Shown one piece after another: positions 20,313-30,254 of a stretch of DNA of 64,000 bases; position 1 is the stretch's first letter, and every line of letters starts with the position of its first letter. This stretch comes from Fibrobacter sp. Lineage in GTDB: Bacteria > Fibrobacterota > Fibrobacteria > Fibrobacterales > Fibrobacteraceae. The stretch lies in NCBI GenBank assembly GCA_016285835.1, contig JAEERM010000007.1, forward strand, positions 1-64,000. Direction: 5' to 3'. A program made the position numbers and the translations under genes. The notes below the pieces were generated by a model. That model saw only the letters and a program-made list of their open reading frames with translations, ran no database searches and was not told the origin of the DNA.

Positions 20313-21890
20313 ATGAAAAAGATCAAGTTCCAGGACACCTCGTTCCGCGATGGTTTCCAGTCTATTTTCGGTGCCCGTGTCTTCGCGAAGGACTTTATGC
20401 CCGCCGTCGAAGCAGCCTGCAAGGCCGGCATCACCCACTTTGAAGCTGGTGGTGGCGCCCGTTTCCAGGCCCTTTACCAGAACTGCGGCGAAGACGCCTT
20501 CGACATGATGGACGAATTCCGTCGCGTCGTGGGCCCGAACGTCCGCCTGCAGACCCTCGCCCGCGGTATCAACGTGGTGGCCCTCGCCCCGCAGCCGCGC
20601 GACATGATCAAGCTCCATGCCGACATGTTCAAGAAGCACGGCATGACCCGCATCCGTAACTTTGACGCCCTCAACGACGTGAACAACCTCATCTACTCCG
20701 GCAAGTGCATCACCGACGCCGGTCTGGAACACGAAGTCGTCGTGACCATGATGGAACTGCCTCCGGGATGCGACCTTAACGCCGCCCACAACCCGGAATT
20801 CTACGAACGCATCCTCCGCAACATTCTGGACGCGGGCGTTCCGTTCGCTTCCGTCTGCTTCAAGGATGCTTCCGGTACCACGAACCCGACCAAGGTGTAC
20901 GAGACCTTCAAGCGCGCCCGTAAGCTCCTCGGCGACAAGGTCGAACTCCGCATCCACAGCCATGACACCTGCGGTACCGGTGTGGCCCAGTACAAGGCCG
21001 CTATCGAAGGTGGCGCCGATGGCGTCGACCTCGGCCGCAAGCCGCTCTCCGGCGGTACGGCTCAGCCCGACCTGTTCTCCATGTTCCACGCCCTCAAGGG
21101 TACGGAATACAAGCTCGCCCTCGGTGAAGACAGCATCGTCGACGATCACATTCCGGAACTCATGGAAGCGAACAACGTCGCCGTCGAATGCCTCAAGGAC
21201 TACAACTTCCCGCCTGAAGCTCGTCAGATTACGACCGACGTGATCTTCAGCCCCATGCCGGGTGGCGCTCTTACCGCCAACACCCTCATGATGCGCGAAA
21301 CCAAGACCTTCCACCTGTTCCCGAAGGTTATCGAGAACATGAGTGAATGCGTGCGCCGCGGTGGCTTTGCCTCTTCTGTGACGCCGGTTTCCCAGTTCTA
21401 CTTCCAGCAGGCCTACATGAACACCCTGAACCAGGCCGCAGGCCGCGGTACGTGGTTCAAGATGACGGAAGGCTACGGCAAGATGCTCCTCGGCTACCAG
21501 GGCAAGACCCCGTGCGAACCGGATCCGGAGCTCGTGAAGATTGCCGCCGACCAGTTCAACATGAAGCCGTTCAAGGAAGCCTATCCGGGCATCCAGTGCG
21601 CCGAAGAAATCCTTCCGCCGGGCATCCCGGCTGCGAAGAAGCTCCTCGAAGAAAATGGCCTGCCGGTTACCGACGAGACCATCTTCATCACGGGCTGCCT
21701 CCAGACGAAGGCTGGCAACAAGGGTATCGAGTTCCTCAAGGGCAACCGCCACATTGGCGTGCCGAAGAAGGACCCGAACGCCGCTCCGGCCGTGGACACC
21801 AAGAACATGAAGGCCGGTGCCGCAAGCACCTACCGCATCGCCCTTGGCAACCAGAGCTGGGACGTGCAGGTTCAGACGCTCAGCAAGTAA
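20313..21890 (+). CDS. pyruvate carboxylase subunit B / oxaloacetate decarboxylase alpha-type (HMGL-like domain)
   Basis: MKKIKFQDTSFRDGFQSIFGARVFAKDF...; FRDGFQS and IHSHDTCGTGVAQYKAAIEGGADGVD motifs. Confidence 0.85.
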   Translation: MKKIKFQDTSFRDGFQSIFGARVFAKDFMPAVEAACKAGITHFEAGGGARFQALYQNCGEDAFDMMDEFRRVVGPNVRLQTLARGINVVALAPQPRDMIKLHADMFKKHGMTRIRNFDALNDVNNLIYSGKCITDAGLEHEVVVTMMELPPGCDLNAAHNPEFYERILRNILDAGVPFASVCFKDASGTTNPTKVYETFKRARKLLGDKVELRIHSHDTCGTGVAQYKAAIEGGADGVDLGRKPLSGGTAQPDLFSMFHALKGTEYKLALGEDSIVDDHIPELMEANNVAVECLKDYNFPPEARQITTDVIFSPMPGGALTANTLMMRETKTFHLFPKVIENMSECVRRGGFASSVTPVSQFYFQQAYMNTLNQAAGRGTWFKMTEGYGKMLLGYQGKTPCEPDPELVKIAADQFNMKPFKEAYPGIQCAEEILPPGIPAAKKLLEENGLPVTDETIFITGCLQTKAGNKGIEFLKGNRHIGVPKKDPNAAPAVDTKNMKAGAASTYRIALGNQSWDVQVQTLSK

Positions 21891-21920
21891 GCGCAAACCA
21901 AATCGTTTATGCGAAAAAAC

Positions 21921-21950
21921 TCCGATATTTTATATCGGAGTTTTTTTTTG
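21921..21950 (+). terminator. intrinsic terminator
   Basis: AACTCCGATAT-TTT-ATATCGGAGTTTTTTTTT. Confidence 0.85.
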
Positions 21951-21989
21951 CACCCTTGATGGGTAGAACAAATTCACGTTGGAACGATT

Positions 21990-22928
21990 TTATTTTTCGC
22001 CTTTGAGCAATTCTTCGAAGAAGACGATTGTCTTTTCGAGCCCCTGGCGCAGCGGGATTGTCGGTTCCCAACCGAGGGCAGACTTGGCAAGGTCGATATT
22101 CGGGCGACGCATCTTGGGATCGTCGCCGGGGAGCGGCTTGTACACAATCTTGCTCTTGGAACCCGTCAGGTCAAGGACTTCCTTCGCAAGTTCGAGCATC
22201 GTAAATTCGCCAGGGTTGCCGATGTTCACCGGGCCAATTATCTTGTCCTGATTCATCATGCGCACAAAACCTTCGATGAGATCGTCCACGTAGCAGAAAC
22301 TGCGCGTCTGGCTGCCGTCGCCGTAAATCGTGAGGTCTTCGCCCTTGAGTGCCTGCACAATGAAGTTGCTCACTACGCGGCCGTCGTTCATGAGCATACG
22401 CGGGCCGTAAGTATTGAAAATACGCACGATGCGGATATCGACATTATTTTGTCTATGATAATCCATGAAAAGCGTTTCGGCAACGCGCTTGCCTTCGTCG
22501 TAGCAACTGCGGATGCCGATGGGGTTCACGTTTCCCCAATAGTCTTCGGTCTGCGGGTGTACCGCCGGGTCGCCGTAAACTTCACTTGTACTGGCCTGTA
22601 AGATGCGAGCCTTCACGCGTTTGGCCATGCCGAGCATGTTGATAGCGCCCATCACGCTCGTCTTGATTGTCTTTACCGGGTTGAACTGGTAATGGATGGG
22701 GCTTGCGGGGCATGCGAGGTTGAAAATGCGGTCCACTTCCAGGAGGATGGGTTCCGTCACGTCGTGGCGGATGAGCTCGAAGCAGCGGTTATCGCGCAGG
22801 TGGGCGACATTCGCCATACGGCCCGTAAAGTAGTTGTCAAGGCAAATCACCTCGTGCCCGTCGTTCAGCAGACGTTCACACAAGTGACTCCCCAGGAATC
22901 CTGCACCACCAGTAACTAAGCAACGCAT
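21990..22928 (-). CDS. NAD-dependent epimerase/dehydratase, UDP-glucuronate decarboxylase-like
   Basis: [38 protein letters not shown] active-site motif; [18 protein letters not shown]. Confidence 0.88.
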   Translation of the reverse strand: MRCLVTGGAGFLGSHLCERLLNDGHEVICLDNYFTGRMANVAHLRDNRCFELIRHDVTEPILLEVDRIFNLACPASPIHYQFNPVKTIKTSVMGAINMLGMAKRVKARILQASTSEVYGDPAVHPQTEDYWGNVNPIGIRSCYDEGKRVAETLFMDYHRQNNVDIRIVRIFNTYGPRMLMNDGRVVSNFIVQALKGEDLTIYGDGSQTRSFCYVDDLIEGFVRMMNQDKIIGPVNIGNPGEFTMLELAKEVLDLTGSKSKIVYKPLPGDDPKMRRPNIDLAKSALGWEPTIPLRQGLEKTIVFFEELLKGEK

Positions 22929-22942
22929 AAGCACTCCTTGCA

Positions 22943-22974
22943 GTAGGAAGTAGGAAGTAGACAGTAGACAGTGG
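22943..22974. repeat. short heptamer array GTAGGAA GTAGGAA GTAGACA GTAGACA
   Basis: Exact and near-exact 7-bp units just upstream of the epimerase start. Confidence 0.85.
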
Positions 22975-22979
22975 TAAAA

Positions 22980-23813
22980 CTAGTCATCGGAATCACGCTC
23001 TAATTCAGCGGCACCGTTCCCGCGGAGAGCCACGAGCCGGACACCATTCAATGTCAAATAAGGATCGTAAGTGTCGATGACCTTGCTGTGGCCCATGACC
23101 ATGCGGCCCCAGCCGCCCGTTGCAAACACGGGGACCTTCTTCCGGCCCATCTCGGCCTTAATCTTTTCGACTAACGTTTCGAGCTCCGCCATGAATCCGT
23201 ACAAAAGGCCCGCACGGATAGCGTCGTCCGTATTGTTCGCAATCACATGGTCCGGCCACTCGATGCTCACGGGCATCAAGCGCGCGGCCTTCTCGGTCAA
23301 CACGTCCAAACTGGCACTGATTCCGGGGATGATGATACCGCCCGCAAACCCGCCATCCTTCATCACATCGAAAGTCGTCGCCGTGCCCATGTCCACCACA
23401 ATGGCATCCTTGTAGCCGCGGTCGCGCAACGCAATCACGTTGCAAAGGCGGTCGGAGCCGAGGGTCGCCGGGTTCGGGTAAGCAATCGGGCAATCCAGGC
23501 AGTTCTTGGAACTCACCACCTGTACCGGGCGTTTGAGGAGCGTCTGCAAAGCCTTGATCCACGGGCGTTCAAGTACCGGCACCACCGTCGAAAGGCCCAC
23601 ATGTGTAATCACCGAGGGCTTGATTTCGGAGAAACGAATGAGACCGCCAATGCGGTTCATCACTTCGTCGCTTGTGGTTTCTTTGCGGGTGGTAAGCCTC
23701 CAATGGTCCACCACCTTGTCGCCCTTAAAAATACCCAAAACAGTATGGGAGTTGCCCACATCTACTACAAAAGAAAACTTTTCTGAATTTTTTGAACTTT
23801 TCTTCATCTGCAA
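22980..23813 (-). CDS. coaX: type III pantothenate kinase
   Basis: FVVDVGNSHTVLGIFKGDKVVDHWRLTT; TLGSDRLCNVIA; VVDMGTATTFDVM; GGIIIPG. Confidence 0.9.
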   Translation of the reverse strand: MQMKKSSKNSEKFSFVVDVGNSHTVLGIFKGDKVVDHWRLTTRKETTSDEVMNRIGGLIRFSEIKPSVITHVGLSTVVPVLERPWIKALQTLLKRPVQVVSSKNCLDCPIAYPNPATLGSDRLCNVIALRDRGYKDAIVVDMGTATTFDVMKDGGFAGGIIIPGISASLDVLTEKAARLMPVSIEWPDHVIANNTDDAIRAGLLYGFMAELETLVEKIKAEMGRKKVPVFATGGWGRMVMGHSKVIDTYDPYLTLNGVRLVALRGNGAAELERDSDD

Positions 23814-23873
23814 ATCACTATTTGCTAAAAAAATAGCAATTTAGGGGCATCCACGATTGCTATATATGCAACC

Positions 23874-24794
23874 ATGGCTAATTTAGGCTATACATTCCTG
23901 CTCATCCTGACAGCCGCAATCTGGGGTTCGGGCTTTGTCGCCCAAATCGAAGGGAACGCATTCGGGCCATTTGCATTCTCGTGCATCCGCTGCTTTATCG
24001 CCGCAGGTTTCCTAGCCTTAGTCTTCAAGATTCTCGATGCGTTCGGCAAGAGCCCCCGCAGGCCGCGCAACCGCAAAGAAACGCTACTCCACTGGAAGGC
24101 TGGTTTCTTTTGCGGGCTGGCACTCTGCACCGCAATGAACTTGCAACAACTCGGAATGTACCTCGGTACCCCTGCCGGGAAATCCGGGTTCCTCACCGCC
24201 TGCTATATAGTACTTGTACCGGTCGTTAGTTTATTCTTAGGTAAGCGTACATCATTGAAGACTTGGATTTGCATCGCCATTACGACAGCGGGGCTTTACC
24301 TGCTCTGCGTCAAGGACGGTTTCTCCATCGAACTTTCAGACAGCGTTTCACTCCTATGCGCACTGGCCTTTTCGTTCCACATCCTCGTCATCGACAAGTT
24401 CGTCAACCACGTGGACCCGATTCGCGTCTCGGCAATCCAATTCCTGACCATCGGCATTTTGACCGCGCCCCTGATGATTGTATTCGACCTGAAATTCCCG
24501 GCAATGGACTTCGGCACTGTCATTGCCGCATTTGGCAACCCGTATGCAATAGCGGGCCTTGCGTTTGCCGCCCTATGTTCCAGCGGTATTGCCTATACAT
24601 TGCAAATTGTCGCACAAGACAAAATCAACCCCACCATCGCCTCGCTCACGATGAGTCTGGAATCGGTATTCGCCGTCCTTGCGGGTTGGGCCATTCTAGG
24701 GGAACAGCTTTCAGCCCGTGAGATTTGCGGTTGTGCAATTATGATGGTCGCCATCGTGATGGCGCAAATTAAGATTTCGCCTGCCTCTTCTTGA
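23874..24794 (+). CDS. EamA/DMT-family membrane transporter
   Basis: ~10 TM segments; WGSGFVA, and C-terminal SLESVFAVLAGWAILGEQLSAREICGCAIMM typical EamA ending. Confidence 0.88.
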   Translation: MANLGYTFLLILTAAIWGSGFVAQIEGNAFGPFAFSCIRCFIAAGFLALVFKILDAFGKSPRRPRNRKETLLHWKAGFFCGLALCTAMNLQQLGMYLGTPAGKSGFLTACYIVLVPVVSLFLGKRTSLKTWICIAITTAGLYLLCVKDGFSIELSDSVSLLCALAFSFHILVIDKFVNHVDPIRVSAIQFLTIGILTAPLMIVFDLKFPAMDFGTVIAAFGNPYAIAGLAFAALCSSGIAYTLQIVAQDKINPTIASLTMSLESVFAVLAGWAILGEQLSAREICGCAIMMVAIVMAQIKISPASS

Positions 24795-26289
24795 TGAGCA
24801 AGGCTCCACCGACAATCAGCACAAGGCCAAGCACGAACGAAAGAAGCGCGCTTCTCGTGAATCCCGCCACGATATAGCAGACAAAACTCACCCCCGCAAC
24901 AGAAAGCGCATAGGGCAACTGCGTATTCACGTGGTTCACATGGTTACAGTCCGCACCGGCACTCGCCATAATCGTCGTATCGGAAATCGGGGATATATGG
25001 TCGCCACAAACGGCACCCGCCATGCACGCCGAAATAGAAATAATCATCAAATCCGGATCGATGCTCGAGAACGCCGCCACCACAATCGGGATCAAGATGC
25101 CGAACGTCCCCCACGAGGTTCCCGTCGAGAAGGCAAGCCCCACACCGACTAAGAAGATTATCGCCGGCATCAAGTTCATAAAGCCAGCAGCGCTCCCCGA
25201 AATGAGACTTGCCACAAAGACCTTCGCGCCAAGCGTATCGGTAACGCCCTTCAAACTCCAGGCCAGCACAAGAATCAATATCGCCGGAACCATCGCCTTG
25301 AAACCTTCAGGCAAACATTCCAGGCACTTGCGCAACTTCAAGACACGACGACCCAAATACCAAATCACCGTCACCGCAAGCGTACAGAAGCTACCAATGA
25401 CAAGCCCCACCGAAGCATCGCTTGCACCAAAGGCATCGACAAAACCCTTGTGAGCCTCGCCGTTCGAGAAGAATCCGCCCGTATAAACTAAACCCGCCAC
25501 GCAGAACACAATCAAGGAAACAATCGGGAAAACAAGATCGGCAACAGTCCCTCGGGAATCTTCACGCTTCAAAGACTGAGTCTGCGCATCGAGTTTTTCG
25601 GCCGCGGTCTCGTATTTTTTCATCGGGCCAAAATCCACCTTCAAAAGAATAATCGTAAAGAGGGCAACGATAGTCAGCAATGCATAGAAATTAAAGGGAA
25701 TCGATTTCACAAACAGTCCCAGGCCATCTTCCCCTTCGACAAAGCCGGTCACTGCCGCCGCCCACGAACTGATAGGCGCAATAATGCATATCGGGGCTGC
25801 CGTAGCATCAATCAGGTACGCCAGTTTTTCGCGACTCAGCTTGAATTTTCCCGTAACAGGGCGCATCACAGAACCCACCGTGAGGCAGTTGAAATAATCA
25901 TCGACAAAAATCAAGATGCCCAAGATGACGGTCGCCAGTTGCACACCCACTTTGGACTTGATACGACGCCCAGCCCATTCACCGAAAGCCGCCGCCCCTC
26001 CGGACTTGTTCATCAAGGCGACCATCGTCCCAAAGAACACAAGGAAAAACAGGATGCCCACGTTCCACGGGTCCGACACCTGCTTGACCATGCCATCCTT
26101 GAACACAGCATCCAAGAAATGCGGGAAATTACCCTCGCTAATGAGCAACGCGCCCATCAATATGCCCACAAAAAGGGACGAATAAGCCTCCTTGGTAATG
26201 AGGGCAAGGACAATGGCCACAATCGAGGGCACCAGGGCCCAGAACGTTCCATGAAAATAGGATACAACTTCAGCAGCTTGTTGTTCCAT
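24769..26289 (-). CDS. NhaC-family Na+/H+ antiporter
   Basis: Multi-TM; FVDDYFNCLTVGSVMRPVTGKFKLSREKLAYLIDATAAP, GDHISPISDTTIMASAG; AAGGAG SD before ATG at 26289. Confidence 0.88.
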   Translation of the reverse strand: MEQQAAEVVSYFHGTFWALVPSIVAIVLALITKEAYSSLFVGILMGALLISEGNFPHFLDAVFKDGMVKQVSDPWNVGILFFLVFFGTMVALMNKSGGAAAFGEWAGRRIKSKVGVQLATVILGILIFVDDYFNCLTVGSVMRPVTGKFKLSREKLAYLIDATAAPICIIAPISSWAAAVTGFVEGEDGLGLFVKSIPFNFYALLTIVALFTIILLKVDFGPMKKYETAAEKLDAQTQSLKREDSRGTVADLVFPIVSLIVFCVAGLVYTGGFFSNGEAHKGFVDAFGASDASVGLVIGSFCTLAVTVIWYLGRRVLKLRKCLECLPEGFKAMVPAILILVLAWSLKGVTDTLGAKVFVASLISGSAAGFMNLMPAIIFLVGVGLAFSTGTSWGTFGILIPIVVAAFSSIDPDLMIISISACMAGAVCGDHISPISDTTIMASAGADCNHVNHVNTQLPYALSVAGVSFVCYIVAGFTRSALLSFVLGLVLIVGGALLIKKRQAKS

Positions 26290-26351
26290 AAAAAAACTCC
26301 TTGGGGTTTCCAAGGAATATAAAAAAACAAATCTTTTGTGGTTTTGCCTTA

Positions 26352-27215
26352 CTAGATTCGCATCGAAATATCGAGAGCTTTCACGCTATGCGTAAGCGCA
26401 CCGACGGAGATGTAGTCCAGGCCGAGCGTCGCGATTTCCTTTGCACGTTCGAGCGTCATGTTGCCGGAACCTTCCACCAGGCACTTGTCGCCGCTTTCCT
26501 TGATAATCTTCAAAGCCTCGGCCATCATCTCGTTGCTCATGTTATCAAGCATGATGACATCAACACCCTTATTAAGGAGCGCGCGCAACTGGTCGAAGTT
26601 TTCGACTTCCATTTCGACCATCAGGTTCTGCTTGTTGTTCTTCTTCACCACTTCGAGCGCCTGGAGAACACCGCCCGCCGCAGCGATGTGGTTATCCTTC
26701 ACGAGCACCATGTCGAAGAGTCCCATACGGTGGTTGGAACCGCCCCCCACCCGCACCGCATACTTCTGCAGCGTACGGAAACCGGGAACCGTCTTGCGCG
26801 TATCAAGCACCTTCGTCTTGCCACCCTTCAAAGCTTCCTGGAAAGTATGTGCAACCGTTGCCACGCCGGAGAGTTGCTGGATAAAGTTCAAAAGCGTGCG
26901 TTCACCCGTCAGGAGTTCGTGCGTCGTGCCGTCCATTTCGGCAATCAAATCGCCCTTCTTCACCACGTCACCATCTTTCTTGTGGAGCGTCACCTTCACA
27001 TTCGCCTTGAGTTCCTGGAACACGAGTTCAATCACCGGGAGGCCGGCAAGCACACCGTCTTCCTTGGCAATCAGGCGGGCATGCTGCTTTTGGTCAGCAG
27101 GGATGGTCCACTCGCTCGTGACATCACCCGTGCGCACATCTTCGGCAAGCGCCAAGCGAATCATCGTGAGGGCATCTTCGGTAGGGAATTTGGGAGTTGA
27201 GTTATCGCCGTACAT
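26352..27215 (-). CDS. nadC: nicotinate-nucleotide pyrophosphorylase (carboxylating)
   Basis: LALAEDVRTGDVTSEWTIP; RTLLNFIQQLSGVAT; LDTRKTVPGFRTLQKYAVRVGGGSNHRMGLFDMVLVKDNHI. Confidence 0.95.
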   Translation of the reverse strand: MYGDNSTPKFPTEDALTMIRLALAEDVRTGDVTSEWTIPADQKQHARLIAKEDGVLAGLPVIELVFQELKANVKVTLHKKDGDVVKKGDLIAEMDGTTHELLTGERTLLNFIQQLSGVATVAHTFQEALKGGKTKVLDTRKTVPGFRTLQKYAVRVGGGSNHRMGLFDMVLVKDNHIAAAGGVLQALEVVKKNNKQNLMVEMEVENFDQLRALLNKGVDVIMLDNMSNEMMAEALKIIKESGDKCLVEGSGNMTLERAKEIATLGLDYISVGALTHSVKALDISMRI

Positions 27216-27339
27216 GGTTAGTGATTGGTGGTTAGTGATTGGTGGTTGGTGGTTAGTGGTTAGTAGGAAGTAGGATGTTGGAAGTAGGAAGTTGGAAGTT
27301 ACTGTCTACTGCCTACTGTCTACTGCCTACTGTTTTCTG
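27216..27339. repeat. degenerate heptamer tandem array with facing inverted block
   Basis: GTGATTG GTGGTTA GTGATTG GTGGTTG GTGGTTA GTGGTTA GTAGGAA ... then TCTACTG CCTACTG TCTACTG CCTACTG. Confidence 0.9.
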
Positions 27340-28791
27340 CTATTGCGCTCCTTTTCCGGTCAGCACCACATATACGGTTCGAACCAGAATCTGGAAATCA
27401 AGCAGCAAACTCATATTCTCGTAGTAATACATGTCGTACTGCAACTTGATTTGCACATCCTCGATGCTCGTATCGTAATGGTGACGCACCTGAGCCCAGC
27501 CAGTGAGGCCCGGCTTCATCTTGAGGCGGCTGATGTAGAACGGAATCTTTTCGCGGAGCTTGCCGATAAACACAGCACGTTCAGGGCGCGGGCCGACCAT
27601 GCTCATATCGCCCTTGAGCACACAGAAAATCTGCGGGAGTTCGTCAATGCGGGTCTTGCGCAGGAACTTGCCCACCTTCGTAATACGCGGGTCGTCTTTG
27701 GTTGCCCACTGAGCACCGAACTTTTCGGCATCGGTACGCATGGTGCGGAATTTATAAACCGTAAAGGGCTTGCCGTACAGGCCGATGCGTTCCTGCGAAT
27801 AGAGCACTGGGCCGCGGTCCTCGAGCTTGATAGCAATGGCTGCCAAAATGCAAACCGGTAGCGAGCACAATCCCAAAAACGCTCCAAACAAAATATCGAT
27901 AATGCGCTTGACTTGCACTTGCCAAGGGGGCATCGTAAACGCAAACAGTTCCTGCAATTCAAAGCCATAAACGAGGTTCGCCTTGAACTGGCCATTCACC
28001 ACACCATAAAGTTCCGGGACAATATAAATATGGAGAGGCAGTTCGCAAATCCACACGAGCACTCGCATGATTTCTTGCGGAGAGGCACTATCGTGAGCGA
28101 TGATGATACCACTGACCTTGAGTTTTTTCACAAGCGCAGGCAAATCGGAATACTTGCCCAATACAGGATACCCCGCAAACTCGTGATCCATCACTTGGAA
28201 GCGTTCATCGACAAAACCGATAACCCGATGGCCACGCGCCGGAGTCTTAGCAAGCGATTCTGCAATTTTACGGCCAGCTTCTGTCGCGCCAAGGACCAGG
28301 ATATTATTCGCACCATAACCTAGGCGCAAAAAACCGCGCAGGCACCAGTAGATAACCATGCGGAATCCAGCCACCAGCGTAAGGGCGAGACCACCATAAA
28401 TGAATATCCACGGGAATCGCGAGCCGTAGAGATAACCCTCGCTCAATGGCGAATTGGCAAAGACCTTCCCGACAAATTCCGCACCGAACAACCCGACAAT
28501 GACAAGCACAATCCCCAGAGCGACGGCGCGGAGCACCCTCAAAATCTGGTGGGTACGGGACATCAGGAGCCAAGAACGGTACAAGCCGGCACAGGTAAAG
28601 AGCAAAAGCCAGCCCAAGTTGAGAACTAGGCCCATGTGCCAATATTCATCAAATGTCTTGCTCGGGTCAAACTTGTCTACAATCCAGCCACTATGGAACT
28701 GCACCCAGAACGCCAAGGCGAAACAAATCGACAAGGCGGCAAAGTCCGAAAGGACTAAGAGGATTCGTTCCAACGTGGTTGCGCGTATCAT
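27340..28791 (-). CDS. polyprenyl glycosylphosphotransferase (WbaP/WcaJ-like exopolysaccharide sugar transferase)
   Basis: N-terminal TM segments; [71 protein letters not shown]. Confidence 0.92.
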   Translation of the reverse strand: MIRATTLERILLVLSDFAALSICFALAFWVQFHSGWIVDKFDPSKTFDEYWHMGLVLNLGWLLLFTCAGLYRSWLLMSRTHQILRVLRAVALGIVLVIVGLFGAEFVGKVFANSPLSEGYLYGSRFPWIFIYGGLALTLVAGFRMVIYWCLRGFLRLGYGANNILVLGATEAGRKIAESLAKTPARGHRVIGFVDERFQVMDHEFAGYPVLGKYSDLPALVKKLKVSGIIIAHDSASPQEIMRVLVWICELPLHIYIVPELYGVVNGQFKANLVYGFELQELFAFTMPPWQVQVKRIIDILFGAFLGLCSLPVCILAAIAIKLEDRGPVLYSQERIGLYGKPFTVYKFRTMRTDAEKFGAQWATKDDPRITKVGKFLRKTRIDELPQIFCVLKGDMSMVGPRPERAVFIGKLREKIPFYISRLKMKPGLTGWAQVRHHYDTSIEDVQIKLQYDMYYYENMSLLLDFQILVRTVYVVLTGKGAQ

Positions 28792-28814
28792 CTATAACCC
28801 ACGGAACTCGAATA

Positions 28815-30104
28815 CTAGACGAGGAAACGGATTACCTGGCTCTTTTCCACAATCTCGGGCAGAGCATCAATGGAATCGACCGCCTTGGAAGCCTTGCAAT
28901 CCTGCGTCTTTTCGGTAATGACCACGATGGAAACCTTACCCGGGTCCTTCACATTCTTCTGGATGATCGTTTCGATAGAGATATTGTTCTCGGCGAGGAT
29001 GCTCGTAATCTTTGCGAGCACACCACAAGCATCGCGGGAAGTGAAGCGCAAGTAATAACGGGAAGTCGTTTCCGAAATCGGCACGAGCGTCGCGGAATTG
29101 TCAACGTTGAACCAGCCCATCGGGAGAGCCTTGCGGCTACCGCAGTCAGTAGAACGGGCCAGAGAAACAAGGTCGGCCACCACAGCAGAAGCCGTCGGGA
29201 GGCGGCCTGCACCGGCACCCGTCTGCACCGTTTCGCCCAAGTTGTCACACTTGAGGTACACCGCGTTAATCACGCCGTTCACGTTAGAAAGCAGATTGTC
29301 GTTGGAGATGAAGCACGGATGGACGCGGGCATCCACGCGGTCACCGTCACGGTGATAAATACCGAGGAGCTTCACGCAGCAACCGATTTCCTTTGCAAAA
29401 GCGATATCCTGGGCGGTAATCTTCGAAATGCCCGTCACGTGAATCTTTTCGAAGTCCACGCGCTTGCCACTGCAGAGGCTAGCGAGCAAAGCAGTCTTGT
29501 GGGCAGAGTCGATACCTTCGATATCGAAAGTCGGGTCGGCTTCGGCAAAGCCGAGCTTCTGCGCATCCTTGAGCACCACGTCGAAGTCGAGACCTTCGTC
29601 GGCCATGCGGCTAAGGATATAGTTACAAGTACCGTTGATGATGCAGCTCAGGTGTTCCACCGTCGAGCCCAACAGGCCTTCCTGGAGGCTACGGATGATG
29701 GGAATGCCACCGCCAACAGCGGCTTCGAACAGCACATGCAGCCCCTTGCTTGCGGCGAGCGGGAAAATTTCGTGACCGTACTTGGCGAGGAGAGCCTTGT
29801 TCGCAGTCACCACGTGCTTGCCACTTTCGAGGGCGGCCAAAATCCACTTGCGCGGCATGTTGTAGCCGCCGGCGAGTTCCACGAGCACGTCGATATCGTC
29901 ACCGGCAATCATTTCATCGGCATTGGTCGAAACCTTGTAGCCCTTCGCCTTGTACGGGGCAACTTCTTCTTCGGACTTCGCGCAGATGCAGGCGAGTTCA
30001 AGTTCGACACCGAGCTTTTCCTTGTACTCGGCAATTTTCTGTTCCAGGATCTGAATAACACCGCCACCGACGGTTCCTGTACCAATAAGTCCAATACGCA
30101 ACAT
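28815..30104 (-). CDS. hom: homoserine dehydrogenase with C-terminal ACT domain
   Basis: IGLIGTGTVGGGVIQIL; VTANKALLAKYGHEIF; EAAVGGGIPIIRSLQEGL; ACGVLAKITSILAENNISIETIIQ. Confidence 0.95.
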   Translation of the reverse strand: MLRIGLIGTGTVGGGVIQILEQKIAEYKEKLGVELELACICAKSEEEVAPYKAKGYKVSTNADEMIAGDDIDVLVELAGGYNMPRKWILAALESGKHVVTANKALLAKYGHEIFPLAASKGLHVLFEAAVGGGIPIIRSLQEGLLGSTVEHLSCIINGTCNYILSRMADEGLDFDVVLKDAQKLGFAEADPTFDIEGIDSAHKTALLASLCSGKRVDFEKIHVTGISKITAQDIAFAKEIGCCVKLLGIYHRDGDRVDARVHPCFISNDNLLSNVNGVINAVYLKCDNLGETVQTGAGAGRLPTASAVVADLVSLARSTDCGSRKALPMGWFNVDNSATLVPISETTSRYYLRFTSRDACGVLAKITSILAENNISIETIIQKNVKDPGKVSIVVITEKTQDCKASKAVDSIDALPEIVEKSQVIRFLV

Positions 30105-30151
30105 AGGGCGTCTCCATTTTTAAATTTTTTCGGGAGAAAAGATAGAAATTA

Positions 30152-30235
30152 GTAGTTAGTGGTTTGTGGTTAGTGGTTTGTAATAATGACGAAAAAAGCA
30201 ACTATCTTGTTTACTAACCACTACATACCAACCAC
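30152..30235. repeat. heptamer array between divergent hom and sugar transferase genes
   Basis: GTAGTTA GTGGTTT GTGGTTA GTGGTTT then inverted ACTAACCACTACATACCAACCAC. Confidence 0.75.
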
Positions 30236-30254
30236 TTTTTCTACATTTCCCTAC

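Noticed and set aside
20250-21896. 548-aa minus ORF opposite the pyruvate carboxylase-type gene
   Set aside because: The + strand product has conserved catalytic motifs and a terminator; the antisense frame is a codon-bias shadow
27216-27339. CRISPR array
   Set aside because: Period is 7 bp with drifting units and no spacers; no cas genes in the window
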